A DNA stretch of 64,000 nucleotides, taken from the NCBI GenBank assembly GCA_003285105.1, contig CP030158.1, forward strand, positions 682,001-746,000, given 5' to 3'. Both the position numbers and the translations under genes were made by a program. The DNA is from Roseithermus sacchariphilus. GTDB lineage: Bacteria; Bacteroidota; Rhodothermia; Rhodothermales; MEBIC09517. Positions 55,681-64,000 of the stretch are shown one piece after another; the first letter of the stretch is position 1; each line of letters begins with the position of its first letter. The notes under the pieces are model-generated. The model saw nothing but the letters and a program-made list of their open reading frames with translations, ran no database searches and had not been told where the DNA came from.

Positions 55681-56190
55681 TCAGGCCGCTTCGGCCTCCC
55701 CGCCGCCGGGCCGCCGGGCCAGCTCCCGGTCGAGCAGGAACAGGTGCGAGTTGGAGTCGCCGATGAGCTTCAGATGGTCGATGATCTCGCGGGCGCTCTC
55801 CTCCTCCTCGACCTGTTCATCGACGAACCAGTTCAGCAGCGTCTGCAGCGGATAGTCCCGTTCCTTCGCGGCCAGGTCGTAGAGCCGGTGGATGCGCTCG
55901 GTGATGTGCTGCTCGTGCCGGAGCACCTGCTCGAAGGCCTCCAGCGGCGTCTCGAAGGTGACCTCCGGCTTCTTCAGCGTCTGCAACTCCACGTGCCCGT
56001 CGCGCTGGAGCATGAAGGTGTAAAACTTCATGGCGTGCGCCGTCTCCTCCTCCCACTGCACCTTCAGCCAGTGGGCAAACCCCTTCAGGTTCATCTCCTC
56101 GAACCGCGCCGACATCGCCAGATACTGGTACGCCGACTGGAATTCGGCCTGGATCTGGTCGTTGATCGCTTGCTCTATCTTTTTCTTCAT
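55681..56190 (-). CDS. ftnA: Bacterial non-heme ferritin
   Basis: The product is 169 aa. Ferroxidase-site residues are visible: Glu16 (IQAEFQSAYQY), Glu49/His52 (EEETAHAMKFY), Glu93-region (FEQVLRHEQHITERIH) and Glu/Gln in VDEQVEEEESAREIIDHLKL. ATG 56190 (MKKKIEQAINDQI) is preferred over 56211 because it begins the conserved helix. The 24-mer oxidises Fe(II) and stores ferric iron in the cytoplasm. The gene is isolated between a beta-barrel gene and a divergent WG-repeat lipoprotein gene. Confidence 0.93.
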   Translation of the reverse strand: MKKKIEQAINDQIQAEFQSAYQYLAMSARFEEMNLKGFAHWLKVQWEEETAHAMKFYTFMLQRDGHVELQTLKKPEVTFETPLEAFEQVLRHEQHITERIHRLYDLAAKERDYPLQTLLNWFVDEQVEEEESAREIIDHLKLIGDSNSHLFLLDRELARRPGGGEAEAA

Positions 56191-56380
56191 GATGGTACAC
56201 CGGGGATGCATGCATGGGATCGTTCACGCCGTTGAAACGCCCGTGGTGCGAAATGGTTGATCGGGCCTGCCGGCCAAACATTCCGCGCCGCGCCGGGTAT
56301 GTGCGGGTGCCGGCCCCGGACGGGCCGGGCGCACCGCCGCCGTCGCACCGCTTCCCCGTCACCGATCCCTGTCCGATCCC

Positions 56381-57118
56381 ATGCGCTTCGTCCTTCCCGG
56401 CCTGCGGCCGGGCCTGATGCTGCTGAGCCTGGTGCTGAGCCTGGTGCTGAGCGCCTGCGGCGGACGCGAGCCGGAGGCGCCGACGCCATCCGCCGCCAGC
56501 GCCGCCCCCCTGTTTCCCGTCGAGCAAGAAGACCGATGGGGGTACATCGACACCACCGGCACCGTCGTCATCCCGCTGCGCTTCGAGCGGGCGTGGCCGT
56601 TCTCGGAGGGCCGCGCGCTCGTGCGGCTCGGTGGGCGCTACGGCTACATCGACCCCGCCGGCCGCCTCGTCATCGAGCCGCAGTTCACCGACGCCTGGCA
56701 TTTCTCCGAAGGGCTCGCCCCGGTCGAGGTCGACGGCCGGTGGGGCTTCATCGACACCACCGGCGCCGTCGTGGTCAACCCCCGGTTCGAACTGGCGCCC
56801 GGCCTGCTGGAGGAAGATCCCTACGAGCCGCGCGACCTGGACCTCGTCCGCCGGGACGGGCGCTACGGCTATGCCACGACGGACGGCCGCCTCGTCATCG
56901 AGCCGCACTACGACCAGGCCTGGTACTTCTCCGGCGGCCTCGCCCGCGTCCGCATCGACGGAAAGTGGGGCTACATCGACCGGCAGGGCCGGGTCGTGAT
57001 CGCGCCGCAGTTCGACCAGGCCTGGGACTTCTCGCACGGCCTGGCGCTGGTCCGCCTCGGCGACCGCTACGGCTACATCAACCGCCAGGGCGCCTTCGTC
57101 TGGGGGCCGACCACCTAG
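56381..57118 (+). CDS. WG-repeat lipoprotein
   Basis: The product is 245 aa. The signal MRFVLPGLRPGLMLLSLVLS ends at lipobox LVLSAC. Then come about six WG repeats: DRWGYIDTTGTVVIPLRFE, GRYGYIDPAGRLVIEPQFT, GRWGFIDTTGAVVVNPRFE, GRYGYATTDGRLVIEPHYD, GKWGYIDRQGRVVIAPQFD and DRYGYINRQGAFVWGP. The repeat makes a beta-propeller-like or solenoid fold of unknown function, usually periplasmic. It precedes PorX by 151 bp on the same strand, possibly by chance. Confidence 0.88.
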   Translation: MRFVLPGLRPGLMLLSLVLSLVLSACGGREPEAPTPSAASAAPLFPVEQEDRWGYIDTTGTVVIPLRFERAWPFSEGRALVRLGGRYGYIDPAGRLVIEPQFTDAWHFSEGLAPVEVDGRWGFIDTTGAVVVNPRFELAPGLLEEDPYEPRDLDLVRRDGRYGYATTDGRLVIEPHYDQAWYFSGGLARVRIDGKWGYIDRQGRVVIAPQFDQAWDFSHGLALVRLGDRYGYINRQGAFVWGPTT

Positions 57119-57269
57119 CGCCGGCCAGGCATCCCGGATCTCGCGCCAGGCATACGGCCGTGGATCTTCGCGCGGGGGCCAGGCGTGGCACCCCCTGAGC
57201 CCCACGGCCCGGTGCCGCCCTCCGCCGTACACCGCGGCGATCCGATGACCGAAGCCTCCCCTCTTTGCC

Positions 57270-58829
57270 ATGCCTGCCAACCCCCGCATCCTCTGGGCGG
57301 ACGACGAGATCGACCTGCTCCGCCCGCATATCCTCTTCCTGGAATCGAAAGGCTACGACGTCACCAGCGCCACGAACGGACCCGACGCCGTCGAGCAAGT
57401 CCGGCAGGGTCACTTCGAGGTGGTGCTGCTGGACGAGCAGATGCCCGGCATGGGCGGGCTGGAAACCCTCGCCGAGATCAAACGCATCGCCCCGGACGTG
57501 CCCGTCGTGATGGTGACCAAGAGCGAGGAGGAGCACCTGATGGAAGAAGCCCTCGGCGGCCAGATCAGCGACTACCTCACCAAGCCCGTCAACCCGAGCC
57601 AGATCCTGCTGACCTGCAAACGCCTGCTCGAACGCTCCCGCCTGCGCAGCGAGAAGCTCTCGCAGACCTACCTGCAGTCCTTCGGCGAGATCTCGCGGGC
57701 GCTGATGGACCCGCTCTCCCCCGATGAATGGGTCGACCTCTACCTGAAGCTGACGCGCTACGACATGGACCTGGAGGGCGACGAGAACGTCCGCCAGGTC
57801 CTGGCCGATCAGTTCCGCGAGGCCAACCGCACCTTCGGACGCTACATCGAGGAGCACTACCGCGACTGGATCGCCGCCGACGCACCGGACGCCTCCCGCC
57901 CCGTGCTCTCGCACGACGTCGTGCCCCGCTTCGTCCTGCCCGAACTCGCCCGCGGCAAACCGGTCGTCTTCTTCGTGATCGACTGCATGCGGCTCGATCA
58001 GTGGCTGGAGTTCGAAAAGCTGCTCTATCCCCTCTTCGACCTGCAGAAGGCCTATCATTACGCCATCCTGCCGACGGCCACGCCCTACGCCCGCAATGCC
58101 ATCTTCAGCGGGCTGCTCCCCCGCGACATCGCCCGCCGCTACCCCCGCGTCTGGTCCCAGGGCGAAGATGACGAGCACAGCCGCAACCGCCACGAAGAGG
58201 CGTTCCTGCAAGACCTGCTCGGCCGCAAACACCGCGACGTGCGGCTGCGCTACGAGAAGCTGATCGGCACGCAGGACGGCCGCGCCTTCGCCCAGGCGGT
58301 CCACGAGCTGCCCCGGCACGACCTCTCGGCCATCGTCGTCAACTTCGTCGACATCCTCGCCCACAGCCGCTCCGACTCGGACGTGCTCAAGGAGATCGCG
58401 CCGGATGAACGGGCCTACCGTGCCCTGACGCGCACGTGGTTCGAACACTCCTGGCTCTACCAGGCCTTCCAGGACCTCGCCCGCACCGACTGCACCGTCA
58501 TCGTCACGACGGACCACGGGGCCATCCGCAGCCTGCACGCCACCAAAGTCATCGGCGACCGCGAGACGTCTACGGCGCTGCGCTACAAGTACGGCCGCAA
58601 CCTCAAGTGTGACGAGCGGCACGCCATCCTGGTCAGGGACCCCCTGGAGTTCGGCCTGCCCCGCAACAACAGCAGCACGAACTATATCATTGCCAAGGAA
58701 GATTACTACTTCGTCTACCCGACGAACTATCACCACTACCTGAACCTGTACAAAGACACCATGCAACACGGCGGCGCGTCGATGGAAGAAATGATCCTGC
58801 CCGTCGTCACCCTGCGCCCCAAGGGATGA
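57270..58829 (+). CDS. porX: PorX, T9SS response regulator with PglZ domain
   Basis: The product is 519 aa. The receiver domain (ILWADDEIDLLRPHILFLES) has phospho-acceptor Asp55 in VVLLDEQMPG and Lys in YLTKPVN. The rest is a PglZ (alkaline-phosphatase superfamily) domain: FFVIDCMRLDQWLEFEKLLY, ILPTATPYARNAIFSGLLPR, VNFVDILAHSRSDSD and VTTDHGAIRSLHATKV. This RR-PglZ layout is unique to PorX, which with PorY controls T9SS genes. PorY is not in the window. The heptamer array starts 7 bp after its stop and fills the space to tsaE. Confidence 0.95.
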   Translation: MPANPRILWADDEIDLLRPHILFLESKGYDVTSATNGPDAVEQVRQGHFEVVLLDEQMPGMGGLETLAEIKRIAPDVPVVMVTKSEEEHLMEEALGGQISDYLTKPVNPSQILLTCKRLLERSRLRSEKLSQTYLQSFGEISRALMDPLSPDEWVDLYLKLTRYDMDLEGDENVRQVLADQFREANRTFGRYIEEHYRDWIAADAPDASRPVLSHDVVPRFVLPELARGKPVVFFVIDCMRLDQWLEFEKLLYPLFDLQKAYHYAILPTATPYARNAIFSGLLPRDIARRYPRVWSQGEDDEHSRNRHEEAFLQDLLGRKHRDVRLRYEKLIGTQDGRAFAQAVHELPRHDLSAIVVNFVDILAHSRSDSDVLKEIAPDERAYRALTRTWFEHSWLYQAFQDLARTDCTVIVTTDHGAIRSLHATKVIGDRETSTALRYKYGRNLKCDERHAILVRDPLEFGLPRNNSSTNYIIAKEDYYFVYPTNYHHYLNLYKDTMQHGGASMEEMILPVVTLRPKG

Positions 58830-58835
58830 TGAATG

Positions 58836-58982
58836 GCTGTTGGCTGTTGGCTTCTGGCTGACGGCCCACGGCGAGCAGCCCACAGCGAGCCGCCCACAGC
58901 GAGCCGCCCACAGCGAGCAGCCCAAAGCCAGCAGCCCAAAGCCAGCAGCCCAAAGCCAGCAGCCCACAGCGAGCAGCCCAAA
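58836..58982. repeat. Heptamer repeat array, 21 units
   Basis: All 21 consecutive 7-bp units begin GC: GCTGTTG twice, GCTTCTG, GCTGACG, GCCCACG, GCGAGCA, then alternating GCCCACA/GCGAGCC and GCCCAAA/GCCAGCA pairs. It fills the porX-tsaE gap and stops one base before the tsaE ATG. GCTTCTG and GCGAGCA are shared with the arrays at 27739-27899 and 4158-4206. Confidence 0.88.
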
Positions 58983-58983
58983 G

Positions 58984-59466
58984 ATGACGCTCCAACGCGA
59001 AGAAGACGCTGCGAGAGATCGCACGTCGGCCGTCTTCTCCCGGCCTCGGGAGACGGCGTCCGAGGCCGAGACGCAGGCGGTCGGGGCGGAGCTGGCGCCG
59101 CGGCTCTCGCCCGGCGACGTGGTGGCGCTCTACGGAGATCTGGGAGCGGGCAAGACCCAGCTCGTCAAAGGCATCTGCGCGGCGCTCGGCGTCGACCCGA
59201 CCCTCGTCAGCAGCCCCACGTTCACCATCGTCCAGGAATACACCGGCCGCACCGGACCGCTCTACCACATCGACGCCTACCGCATCGCCGACCCCGCCGA
59301 GTTCTTCGAGCTGGGCTATGAAGAGTATTTCTACGGCGAGGGCCTCTGTTTCGTGGAATGGCCCGAGCGGGTGGAGGCCCTGCTGCCGCCCCACACCCTG
59401 CGGCTTCGCCTGACGCACGCCGGCGGGGATCGGCGGCGCATCGAGCCGATGGCCCCACCGCGCTGA
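58984..59466 (+). CDS. tsaE: tRNA threonylcarbamoyladenosine biosynthesis ATPase TsaE
   Basis: The product is 160 aa from ATG 58984; an upstream frame through the repeat is rejected. The Walker A is GDLGAGKTQL (51-60). LVSSPTFTIVQEYTGRT, HIDAYRIADPAEFFELGYEE and LCFVEWPERVEALLP are the classic TsaE motifs. It works with TsaB and TsaD to make t6A37 in ANN-decoding tRNAs. The ATG lies one base after the last heptamer, so the repeat is its 5' leader. Confidence 0.94.
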   Translation: MTLQREEDAARDRTSAVFSRPRETASEAETQAVGAELAPRLSPGDVVALYGDLGAGKTQLVKGICAALGVDPTLVSSPTFTIVQEYTGRTGPLYHIDAYRIADPAEFFELGYEEYFYGEGLCFVEWPERVEALLPPHTLRLRLTHAGGDRRRIEPMAPPR

Positions 59467-59482
59467 GGCGCGCTGCCCGCCC

Positions 59483-60796
59483 ATGAACGCCGTCGACTAC
59501 CTCCACCGTCTGCCCCGGTTTGCCGAGCAGGGCGCGGCCGCCTTCCAGCCGGGTCTGGAACGCATGGACGCGCTGCTCACGGCCATGGGGCGCCCGCACG
59601 AGCACTTTGCCAGCGTCCACGTGGCCGGCACCAACGGCAAGGGCTCGACGGCCTCGATGCTGGCCGCCATCGGCACGGCGACGGGCCGCCGCATCGGGCT
59701 CCACACGTCCCCGCACCTGGTCCACCTCACCGAGCGGATGCGGATCGACGGCGTGCCGGCCCCCACCGCCTGGCTGGAGGAGGCCGTCGCCCGCTACCGG
59801 GACGTCTTCGACGCCGTACGGCCGAGCTTCTTCGAGGCCACCGTCGCCCTCAGCTTCCGGTACCTCGCCGACGCCGGCGTCGACCTCGCCGTGGTGGAAG
59901 TGGGCCTCGGCGGGCGGCTGGACGCCACGAACGTGCTGCGCCCCGTCCTCTGCCTGATCACCAGCATCGGGCTGGACCATACGGACCTGCTCGGCGACAC
60001 GCTCGCCGCCATCGCCACCGAGAAGGCCGGCATCATCAAGCCGGGCATCCCCGTCTTCACCTCGGCCACGCAGCCCGAGGTGCTGGACGTGCTGCGGCGC
60101 GTGGCGGCGACGCAGGCAGCCCCGTTCCATGCCCTGTCCGACGAGGTGCGAACGACCCCGGGCACCGCCCGGCCCGATCACCAGTACCTGAGCCTCCGCA
60201 CGCCGCAGGGCGACTACCCGGACCTGTGCCTCGGCCTCGGAGGCCGGCATCAGCACCACAACGCCGCGCTGGCCGTCCGCGCCGCCGAGCAGGTCTTCGC
60301 ACCGCTGTCCCCGGAAGCCGTCCGCACCGGCCTCCGCGACGTGCGGCGGCTGGCCGGCCTCCGGGGCCGCCTGGAGGTCCTGTCCACCACCCCCCTGATC
60401 GTCGCCGACGTCGCCCACAACGCCGACGGGCTGGCCCAGGCGCTGGCCTTCGTCCGGCAGCACCGGGGCACCGGACGGCTCTACGTGGTCCTGGGCTGGA
60501 TGCGCGACAAGGACCTGGACCCGGCCGCTGCCCTGCTCGCCGAGGCCGAAGCCACCGTCTTTCCCGTCGACCTGGACTCCCCCCGCGCCCTCCCGGCGGC
60601 CTCGCTGGGCGCCCACCTGCGCGCGCAGGGCCTAGCCACGGCAGGTGGAGGGCGCGTACCCGACGGCCTCGCCTGGTTTCAGCGCCACGCCACCCCGGCC
60701 GATGTCTTGCTCGTGACCGGGTCCCACCAGGTCGTGGAGGCGCTGCTGCGGAGCGAAGCGGCCCCCGGGAAGGCCGTCAGGCCGGAAAGTTCATGA
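59483..60796 (+). CDS. folC: Bifunctional folylpolyglutamate synthase/dihydrofolate synthase
   Basis: The product is 437 aa, a Mur ligase-type enzyme. The P-loop is VAGTNGKGSTASML (47-60). LHTSPHLVHLTERMRIDGVP, VVEVGLGGRLDATNVL, ITSIGLDHTDLLGDTLAAIA and VADVAHNADGLAQAL are signature regions. It adds glutamate to dihydropteroate and folates in the cytoplasm. It begins 16 bp after tsaE and is probably co-transcribed with it. Confidence 0.93.
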   Translation: MNAVDYLHRLPRFAEQGAAAFQPGLERMDALLTAMGRPHEHFASVHVAGTNGKGSTASMLAAIGTATGRRIGLHTSPHLVHLTERMRIDGVPAPTAWLEEAVARYRDVFDAVRPSFFEATVALSFRYLADAGVDLAVVEVGLGGRLDATNVLRPVLCLITSIGLDHTDLLGDTLAAIATEKAGIIKPGIPVFTSATQPEVLDVLRRVAATQAAPFHALSDEVRTTPGTARPDHQYLSLRTPQGDYPDLCLGLGGRHQHHNAALAVRAAEQVFAPLSPEAVRTGLRDVRRLAGLRGRLEVLSTTPLIVADVAHNADGLAQALAFVRQHRGTGRLYVVLGWMRDKDLDPAAALLAEAEATVFPVDLDSPRALPAASLGAHLRAQGLATAGGGRVPDGLAWFQRHATPADVLLVTGSHQVVEALLRSEAAPGKAVRPESS

Positions 60797-60846
60797 AAAT
60801 TCCCCCACCCCGGCGGATACGCTGGGATTTTTCCCCGTTCGAGCCC

Positions 60847-60854
60847 TACCTTAG
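60847..60854 (+). promoter_or_regulatory. Possible -7 box (TACCTTAG) upstream of rho
   Basis: TACCTTAG fits TAnnTTnG, in a locally A/T-richer stretch after the folC stop. No good TTG is found 20 nt upstream. If used, the rho mRNA would have a leader of about 275 nt, long enough for autoregulation. Confidence 0.28.
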
Positions 60855-61136
60855 GCATACCGGCTCGTGCGCGCACCAGCCTCCCGTACCGCCCTCCCTT
60901 CCGCTCCGGGCACGCGCACCCCACCCTGGTCTCCCCCCTGTGACCCTGCCTACCATCGCCGAACACGTACCCCGCTGAGTCGACCGAGGGCATCGGACGC
61001 GCCGAGACCCACCGAGCAGCCTCGCTGCATGGACCCCTCCTTCCCCATGGCGCTCGACGAGCCGCCGCCAGACCTCCGGTGAGCCTATCCCATCGGTCGT
61101 CGAGCAGGCCCCGGTCTCATTTCCCCCTGTAAACGC

Positions 61137-63194
61137 ATGAAAATCTCTGCACTGCAAGAAAAGAAACTCGCCGAACTCCGTGAGATCGCGCGGGAGATGG
61201 ATCTGTCCGGCTATTCGGGTATGCGCAAGCAGGATCTGATCTACCTGATCCTGGAAGCGCAGGCCGAAGCCGCCGCCGGCAACGCCCCGTCTCGCCCCCG
61301 TCGGGCCTCGGCCCCGCGCAAGCGCGAGGCCGCCGCCCGGCCTACCCGGCCCCAGAAAAACGGCGCGTCGGCCGACGCCTCCGAGGAGGCCACCCCCGAG
61401 GCGGCCCCCGAAGCCGCCTCGCCGGATCGCCCCGCCCGCTCACGCCCGAAAACGGCCCCCGGCCATGCCGGCACCGGCCCCCGGGAAGCCGATACGACCA
61501 CGCGGGACGAAGCCGTCCCGACGACGGAACAACCGCAGGCCCGTGCCGCCCGGCCGGCCCGCAGCGAAGGCCGCTCCCGCCGCAGCCAGCGCGACGAGCG
61601 CACGCGCCGGGACGACCGCCGCAACCGCAGCGAAGGCCGCTCCTCCAGCGGTGAATCCGACGACGAGCGCACCCGCGCCGAGGCCGGTCGCCATGCCTCG
61701 GACGACCGCCGCACCAGCGCCTCGGACGACCGCCGCACCAGCGCCTCGGACGACCGCGGCGACGACAACGACCGTGGCAACCGGGACGACCGCCGCCGCA
61801 GCCGCAGTCGGGGCCGCGGACGGGGCCGCAACCGCGGTGAACGCAGCGACAGCAGCCGCAGCGACCGCGGCGACAGCAACCGCGGCGACAGCAACCGCGG
61901 CGACGGTAACCGTGGCGACAGCAACCGCGGCGACAGCAACCGCGGCGACAGCAACCGCGGCGACAGCAACCGCGGCGACAGCAACCGTGGCGACGGCAAC
62001 CGCGACGACCGGCGGCAACGCATCTACGAGGGGCGGCCTGCCTACATGGCGCAGTACGACCCCAACAAGACCGAGCTGGAGGGCATGATCCGCAAGGTCG
62101 GCGTGCTCGAGATCCTCCCGGACGGCTACGGCTTCCTCCGCTCGCCCGAGTACAACTACCTGCCCAGCCCGGACGACATCTACGTGTCCCCGTCTCAGAT
62201 CAAGCGCTTCAGCCTCAAGCTGGGCGACACGGTGGACGGCGAGGTGCGGCCACCCAAGGAAGGCGAGCGGTTCTTCGCCCTGATCCAGGTCAACACCATC
62301 AACGGGCGGCGGCCGAGCGAGCTGGAAGAGCGCCCCAGCTTCGACTACCTCACGCCGCTCTACCCGGAAAAGCACCTGCGCCTGGAGACGAAGCCGAGCG
62401 AGTTCAGCACCCGCATCCTCGACCTGTTCAGCCCCATCGGCAAGGGCCAGCGCGGGCTGATCGTGGCCCAGCCCAAGACGGGCAAGACGATCCTCCTGCA
62501 GAAGATCGCCAACGCCATCGCCGAGAACCACCCGGAATGCTACCTCATCATCCTGCTGGTCGATGAACGGCCGGAGGAGGTGACGGACATGATCCGCAAC
62601 GTCCAGGCCGCCGAGGTGATCGCCTCCACGTTCGACCAGGAGCCCGAGCGGCACGTGGAGGTGGCCAACATCGTGCTGGAGAAAGCCAAACGGCTCGTCG
62701 AAGCCGGGCAGGACGTGGTGATCCTGCTCGACTCGATCACCCGCCTGGCGCGTGCGCACAACGCGGTCGCCCCCAGCCAGGGCCGCACGATGAGCGGCGG
62801 CATCGAGGCCGGCGCCCTGCGCGGGCCGAAACGCTTCTTCGGCGCCGCCCGCAACGTCGAGGAAGGCGGCTCGCTGACCATCATCGGCACCGCGCTGATC
62901 GACACCGGCAGCCGCATGGACGAGGTGATCTTCGAGGAGTTCAAAGGAACCGGCAACATGGAGCTGGTGCTGAACCGCTCCCTGGCCGACCGCCGCGTCT
63001 TCCCGGCCATCGACGTCGTCAAGTCCGGCACGCGCCGCGAGGAGCTGCTGCTGCCGGACGTGATGCTCAGCCGCATCTGGATCCTCCGCAAGATCCTGGC
63101 GGACATGGAGCCCATCGATGCCATGCAGTTCCTCCTGGAGAAGATGCGCGGCACCCGCGACAACGAGGAGTTCCTCGTCACCATGAACACGTGA
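61137..63194 (+). CDS. rho: Transcription termination factor Rho with a long disordered insertion
   Basis: The product is 685 aa, against about 420 in E. coli. The Rho-N helical domain is at the start ([20 protein letters not shown]). Residues about 50-300 are disordered and charged, with many Arg/Asp/Ser, ASDDRRTS repeats and nine units of RGD-S/G-N. The RNA-binding CSD follows ([20 protein letters not shown]). The ATPase core has Walker A AQPKTGKT, Walker [15 protein letters not shown], the Q-loop region SQGRTMSGG and the R-loop [20 protein letters not shown]. Rho ends transcription by translocating along nascent RNA. Long insertions are known in Bacteroidota Rho. A strong bidirectional hairpin follows the stop. 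Confidence 0.96.
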   Translation: MKISALQEKKLAELREIAREMDLSGYSGMRKQDLIYLILEAQAEAAAGNAPSRPRRASAPRKREAAARPTRPQKNGASADASEEATPEAAPEAASPDRPARSRPKTAPGHAGTGPREADTTTRDEAVPTTEQPQARAARPARSEGRSRRSQRDERTRRDDRRNRSEGRSSSGESDDERTRAEAGRHASDDRRTSASDDRRTSASDDRGDDNDRGNRDDRRRSRSRGRGRGRNRGERSDSSRSDRGDSNRGDSNRGDGNRGDSNRGDSNRGDSNRGDSNRGDSNRGDGNRDDRRQRIYEGRPAYMAQYDPNKTELEGMIRKVGVLEILPDGYGFLRSPEYNYLPSPDDIYVSPSQIKRFSLKLGDTVDGEVRPPKEGERFFALIQVNTINGRRPSELEERPSFDYLTPLYPEKHLRLETKPSEFSTRILDLFSPIGKGQRGLIVAQPKTGKTILLQKIANAIAENHPECYLIILLVDERPEEVTDMIRNVQAAEVIASTFDQEPERHVEVANIVLEKAKRLVEAGQDVVILLDSITRLARAHNAVAPSQGRTMSGGIEAGALRGPKRFFGAARNVEEGGSLTIIGTALIDTGSRMDEVIFEEFKGTGNMELVLNRSLADRRVFPAIDVVKSGTRREELLLPDVMLSRIWILRKILADMEPIDAMQFLLEKMRGTRDNEEFLVTMNT
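61866..62000 (+). repeat. 15-bp tandem repeat coding [10 protein letters not shown], 9 units
   Basis: Nine in-frame units of CGCGGCGACAGCAAC type, the third and ninth with GGT/GGC for Gly. Near-identical DNA, including synonymous sites, suggests recent expansion by slippage. It codes Arg-Gly-Asp-Ser/Gly-Asn units inside the disordered part of Rho. Confidence 0.93.
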
Positions 63195-63221
63195 GTTCGC
63201 CGGTCCGCTCTGTGCAAACGA

Positions 63222-63257
63222 CAGAGGGGCGGCGCCTGCGCAGGCGTCGCCCCTCTG
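63222..63257. terminator. 18-bp hairpin between convergent rho and beta-barrel gene
   Basis: CAGAGGGGCGGCGCCTGC (63222-63239) pairs over its full 18 bp, with one G-U, to GCAGGCGTCGCCCCTCTG (63240-63257). There is no loop spacer beyond the tip and no long T-run. It sits between the two stop codons (63194 and 63280), so it probably ends both transcripts. Confidence 0.7.
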
Positions 63258-63279
63258 CATTCTTCGCCGTCGCCCCGGG

Positions 63280-63987
63280 CTACCACCCGATGCCGACGGC
63301 GATGCGGAATCCGCGGGTGTGCAGCGCCGGGCCGCCGGCCTCCTCCATGAGGTCTGCCAGCCCCCAGGCGTACCGCGCATCGAACAGCACACGCCGCACC
63401 GGGCCGGCCTGCGCGGCCTCGTGTTCCAGCCCGAACCCGAGCATCAGCCCGTAATCTCGCGTCTGCAGGGTCTCGTCCAGATCCTCCGCCTCCACGACGA
63501 AGTTAGGATCGTCCACCCGCGTGAACAGCCGCGTGCCCAGGTACGGCCCCGCGCCCAGGTACGGCATGGTGCCGGCCACGTCTCCCGGCAGGTACGTCTT
63601 CACCAGCAACGGGACGTCGAGATACCCCAGCGTGAGATCGGCCTGCCCGGCCCCCGTGAACCAGGCATCGAGGTCCTCTTCGCCGCGGCGAACGGCGAGG
63701 TGCGCTTCGGGCTGCACGGCCAGCCAGGGAAGCAGCCGATAGCTCAGCTGAAGCCCCGCCGTAAAGCCCGCACCGCCTTGCCCGAACAGGTCCGCATCGC
63801 TGGTAAAGGTGGTGCCGATCATACCGGCACTCAGGTTGATCCCCCACCGGTGCGGCGATACCACCGGCTCCGGCGAGGACAGCGTCGTGGTCTGGGCATG
63901 CAGCGCGTGCGGCACACCGGCTCCAAGAGCAAGCACGAGCACGAGTGCCATCACCATGCGCTGCACCCGTAGCCATAGCGTCTTCAT
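63280..63987 (-). CDS. Outer-membrane beta-barrel protein (porin-family)
   Basis: The product is 235 aa from ATG 63987, close to the window edge. The signal is MALVLVLALGAGVPHALHAQ. Mature strands include WGINLSAGMIGTTFTSDADL, GFTAGLQLSYRLLPWLAVQP, TLGYLDVPLLVKTYLPGDVA and RDYGLMLGFGLEHE. It is the PorT/OMP_b-brl type: 'DVPLLVK' and 'LLPWLAVQPE' are frequent in that family. The C-terminal strand FRIAVGIGW ends in Trp, as outer-membrane barrels often do. Function unknown. Confidence 0.8.
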   Translation of the reverse strand: MKTLWLRVQRMVMALVLVLALGAGVPHALHAQTTTLSSPEPVVSPHRWGINLSAGMIGTTFTSDADLFGQGGAGFTAGLQLSYRLLPWLAVQPEAHLAVRRGEEDLDAWFTGAGQADLTLGYLDVPLLVKTYLPGDVAGTMPYLGAGPYLGTRLFTRVDDPNFVVEAEDLDETLQTRDYGLMLGFGLEHEAAQAGPVRRVLFDARYAWGLADLMEEAGGPALHTRGFRIAVGIGW

Positions 63988-64000
63988 GGCTGGTACCTCC

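Noticed and set aside
58840-58983. N-terminal extension of TsaE through the heptamer array
   Set aside because: The heptamer period breaks codon regularity and TsaE proteins of this length begin near ATG 58984.
60867-61082. Leader peptide upstream of rho
   Set aside because: Several short frames exist, but none has an SD site or conserved character.

Overview
The window looks like chromosome of a high-GC member of the Bacteroidota/Rhodothermota line, most likely the order Rhodothermales. The evidence is internal. Several secreted proteins end in type IX secretion (T9SS) sorting domains. A PorX regulator, a PorV-like outer-membrane protein and a TonB-dependent receptor with a carboxypeptidase-type N-terminal domain are present. 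Rho carries a long low-complexity insertion. Several start regions fit the Bacteroidota promoter geometry (TTG, 20 nt, TAnnTTnG-like) better than sigma-70, and many genes lack a clear Shine-Dalgarno site. No genus can be assigned from sequence reading alone.

Layout. 1-1.7 kb: the 5' half of a PfkB sugar kinase and a GT4 glycosyltransferase. 1.7-18.3 kb (minus strand): a secreted-protein block reading TonB receptor, giant T9SS surface protein, PorV-like protein, eight-repeat T9SS protein, PpiC-like lipoprotein, DUF6702 protein, secreted purple-acid-phosphatase-like enzyme. 18.9-27.7 kb: a phosphonate-use cluster with a DeoR regulator, PhnX-like HAD, PhnW, a T9SS phosphatase, a PbfA-like ammonia-lyase broken by a one-base frameshift in a C7 run, a second HAD phosphatase, and a convergent OPA/MFS organophosphate-type transporter. 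Together these would turn 2-aminoethylphosphonate and its (R)-1-hydroxy derivative into phosphonoacetaldehyde, then acetaldehyde and phosphate.

27.9-33.6 kb: small and envelope genes (Nudix, SAP-like anchored protein, beta-barrel, OmpA lipoprotein, ThuA and zinc-ribbon pair), tRNA-Lys(UUU), and a 21-codon basic mini-gene with its own SD and terminator. 33.9-44 kb: RoxA-like hydroxylase, Nudix, voltage-gated K+ channel, hybrid PAS/LOV-like kinase, UDG-like protein, WYL regulator, CutC, glycine decarboxylase GcvP. 44-46.3 kb: two unrelated HepT/MntA toxin-antitoxin pairs flank an SDR gene. The first sits between 46-bp perfect direct repeats of the gcvP 3' end. 46.6-64 kb: beta-barrel, HMG-CoA-lyase-like, Tat sugar isomerase, RpoN, DUF3109, RuvB, T9SS YCF48-like protein, ferritin, WG-repeat lipoprotein, PorX, TsaE, FolC, Rho and a final beta-barrel.

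Scattered between genes are arrays of strict 7-bp repeats (at about 4.2, 27.8 and 58.9 kb, each unit starting GC) and a second, shorter TCGACCT-type heptamer family. Both look like a genome-wide intergenic repeat system. Two frameshifts in C/G homopolymers (pbfA-like gene and a 64-codon membrane protein) may be real or may be sequencing error.
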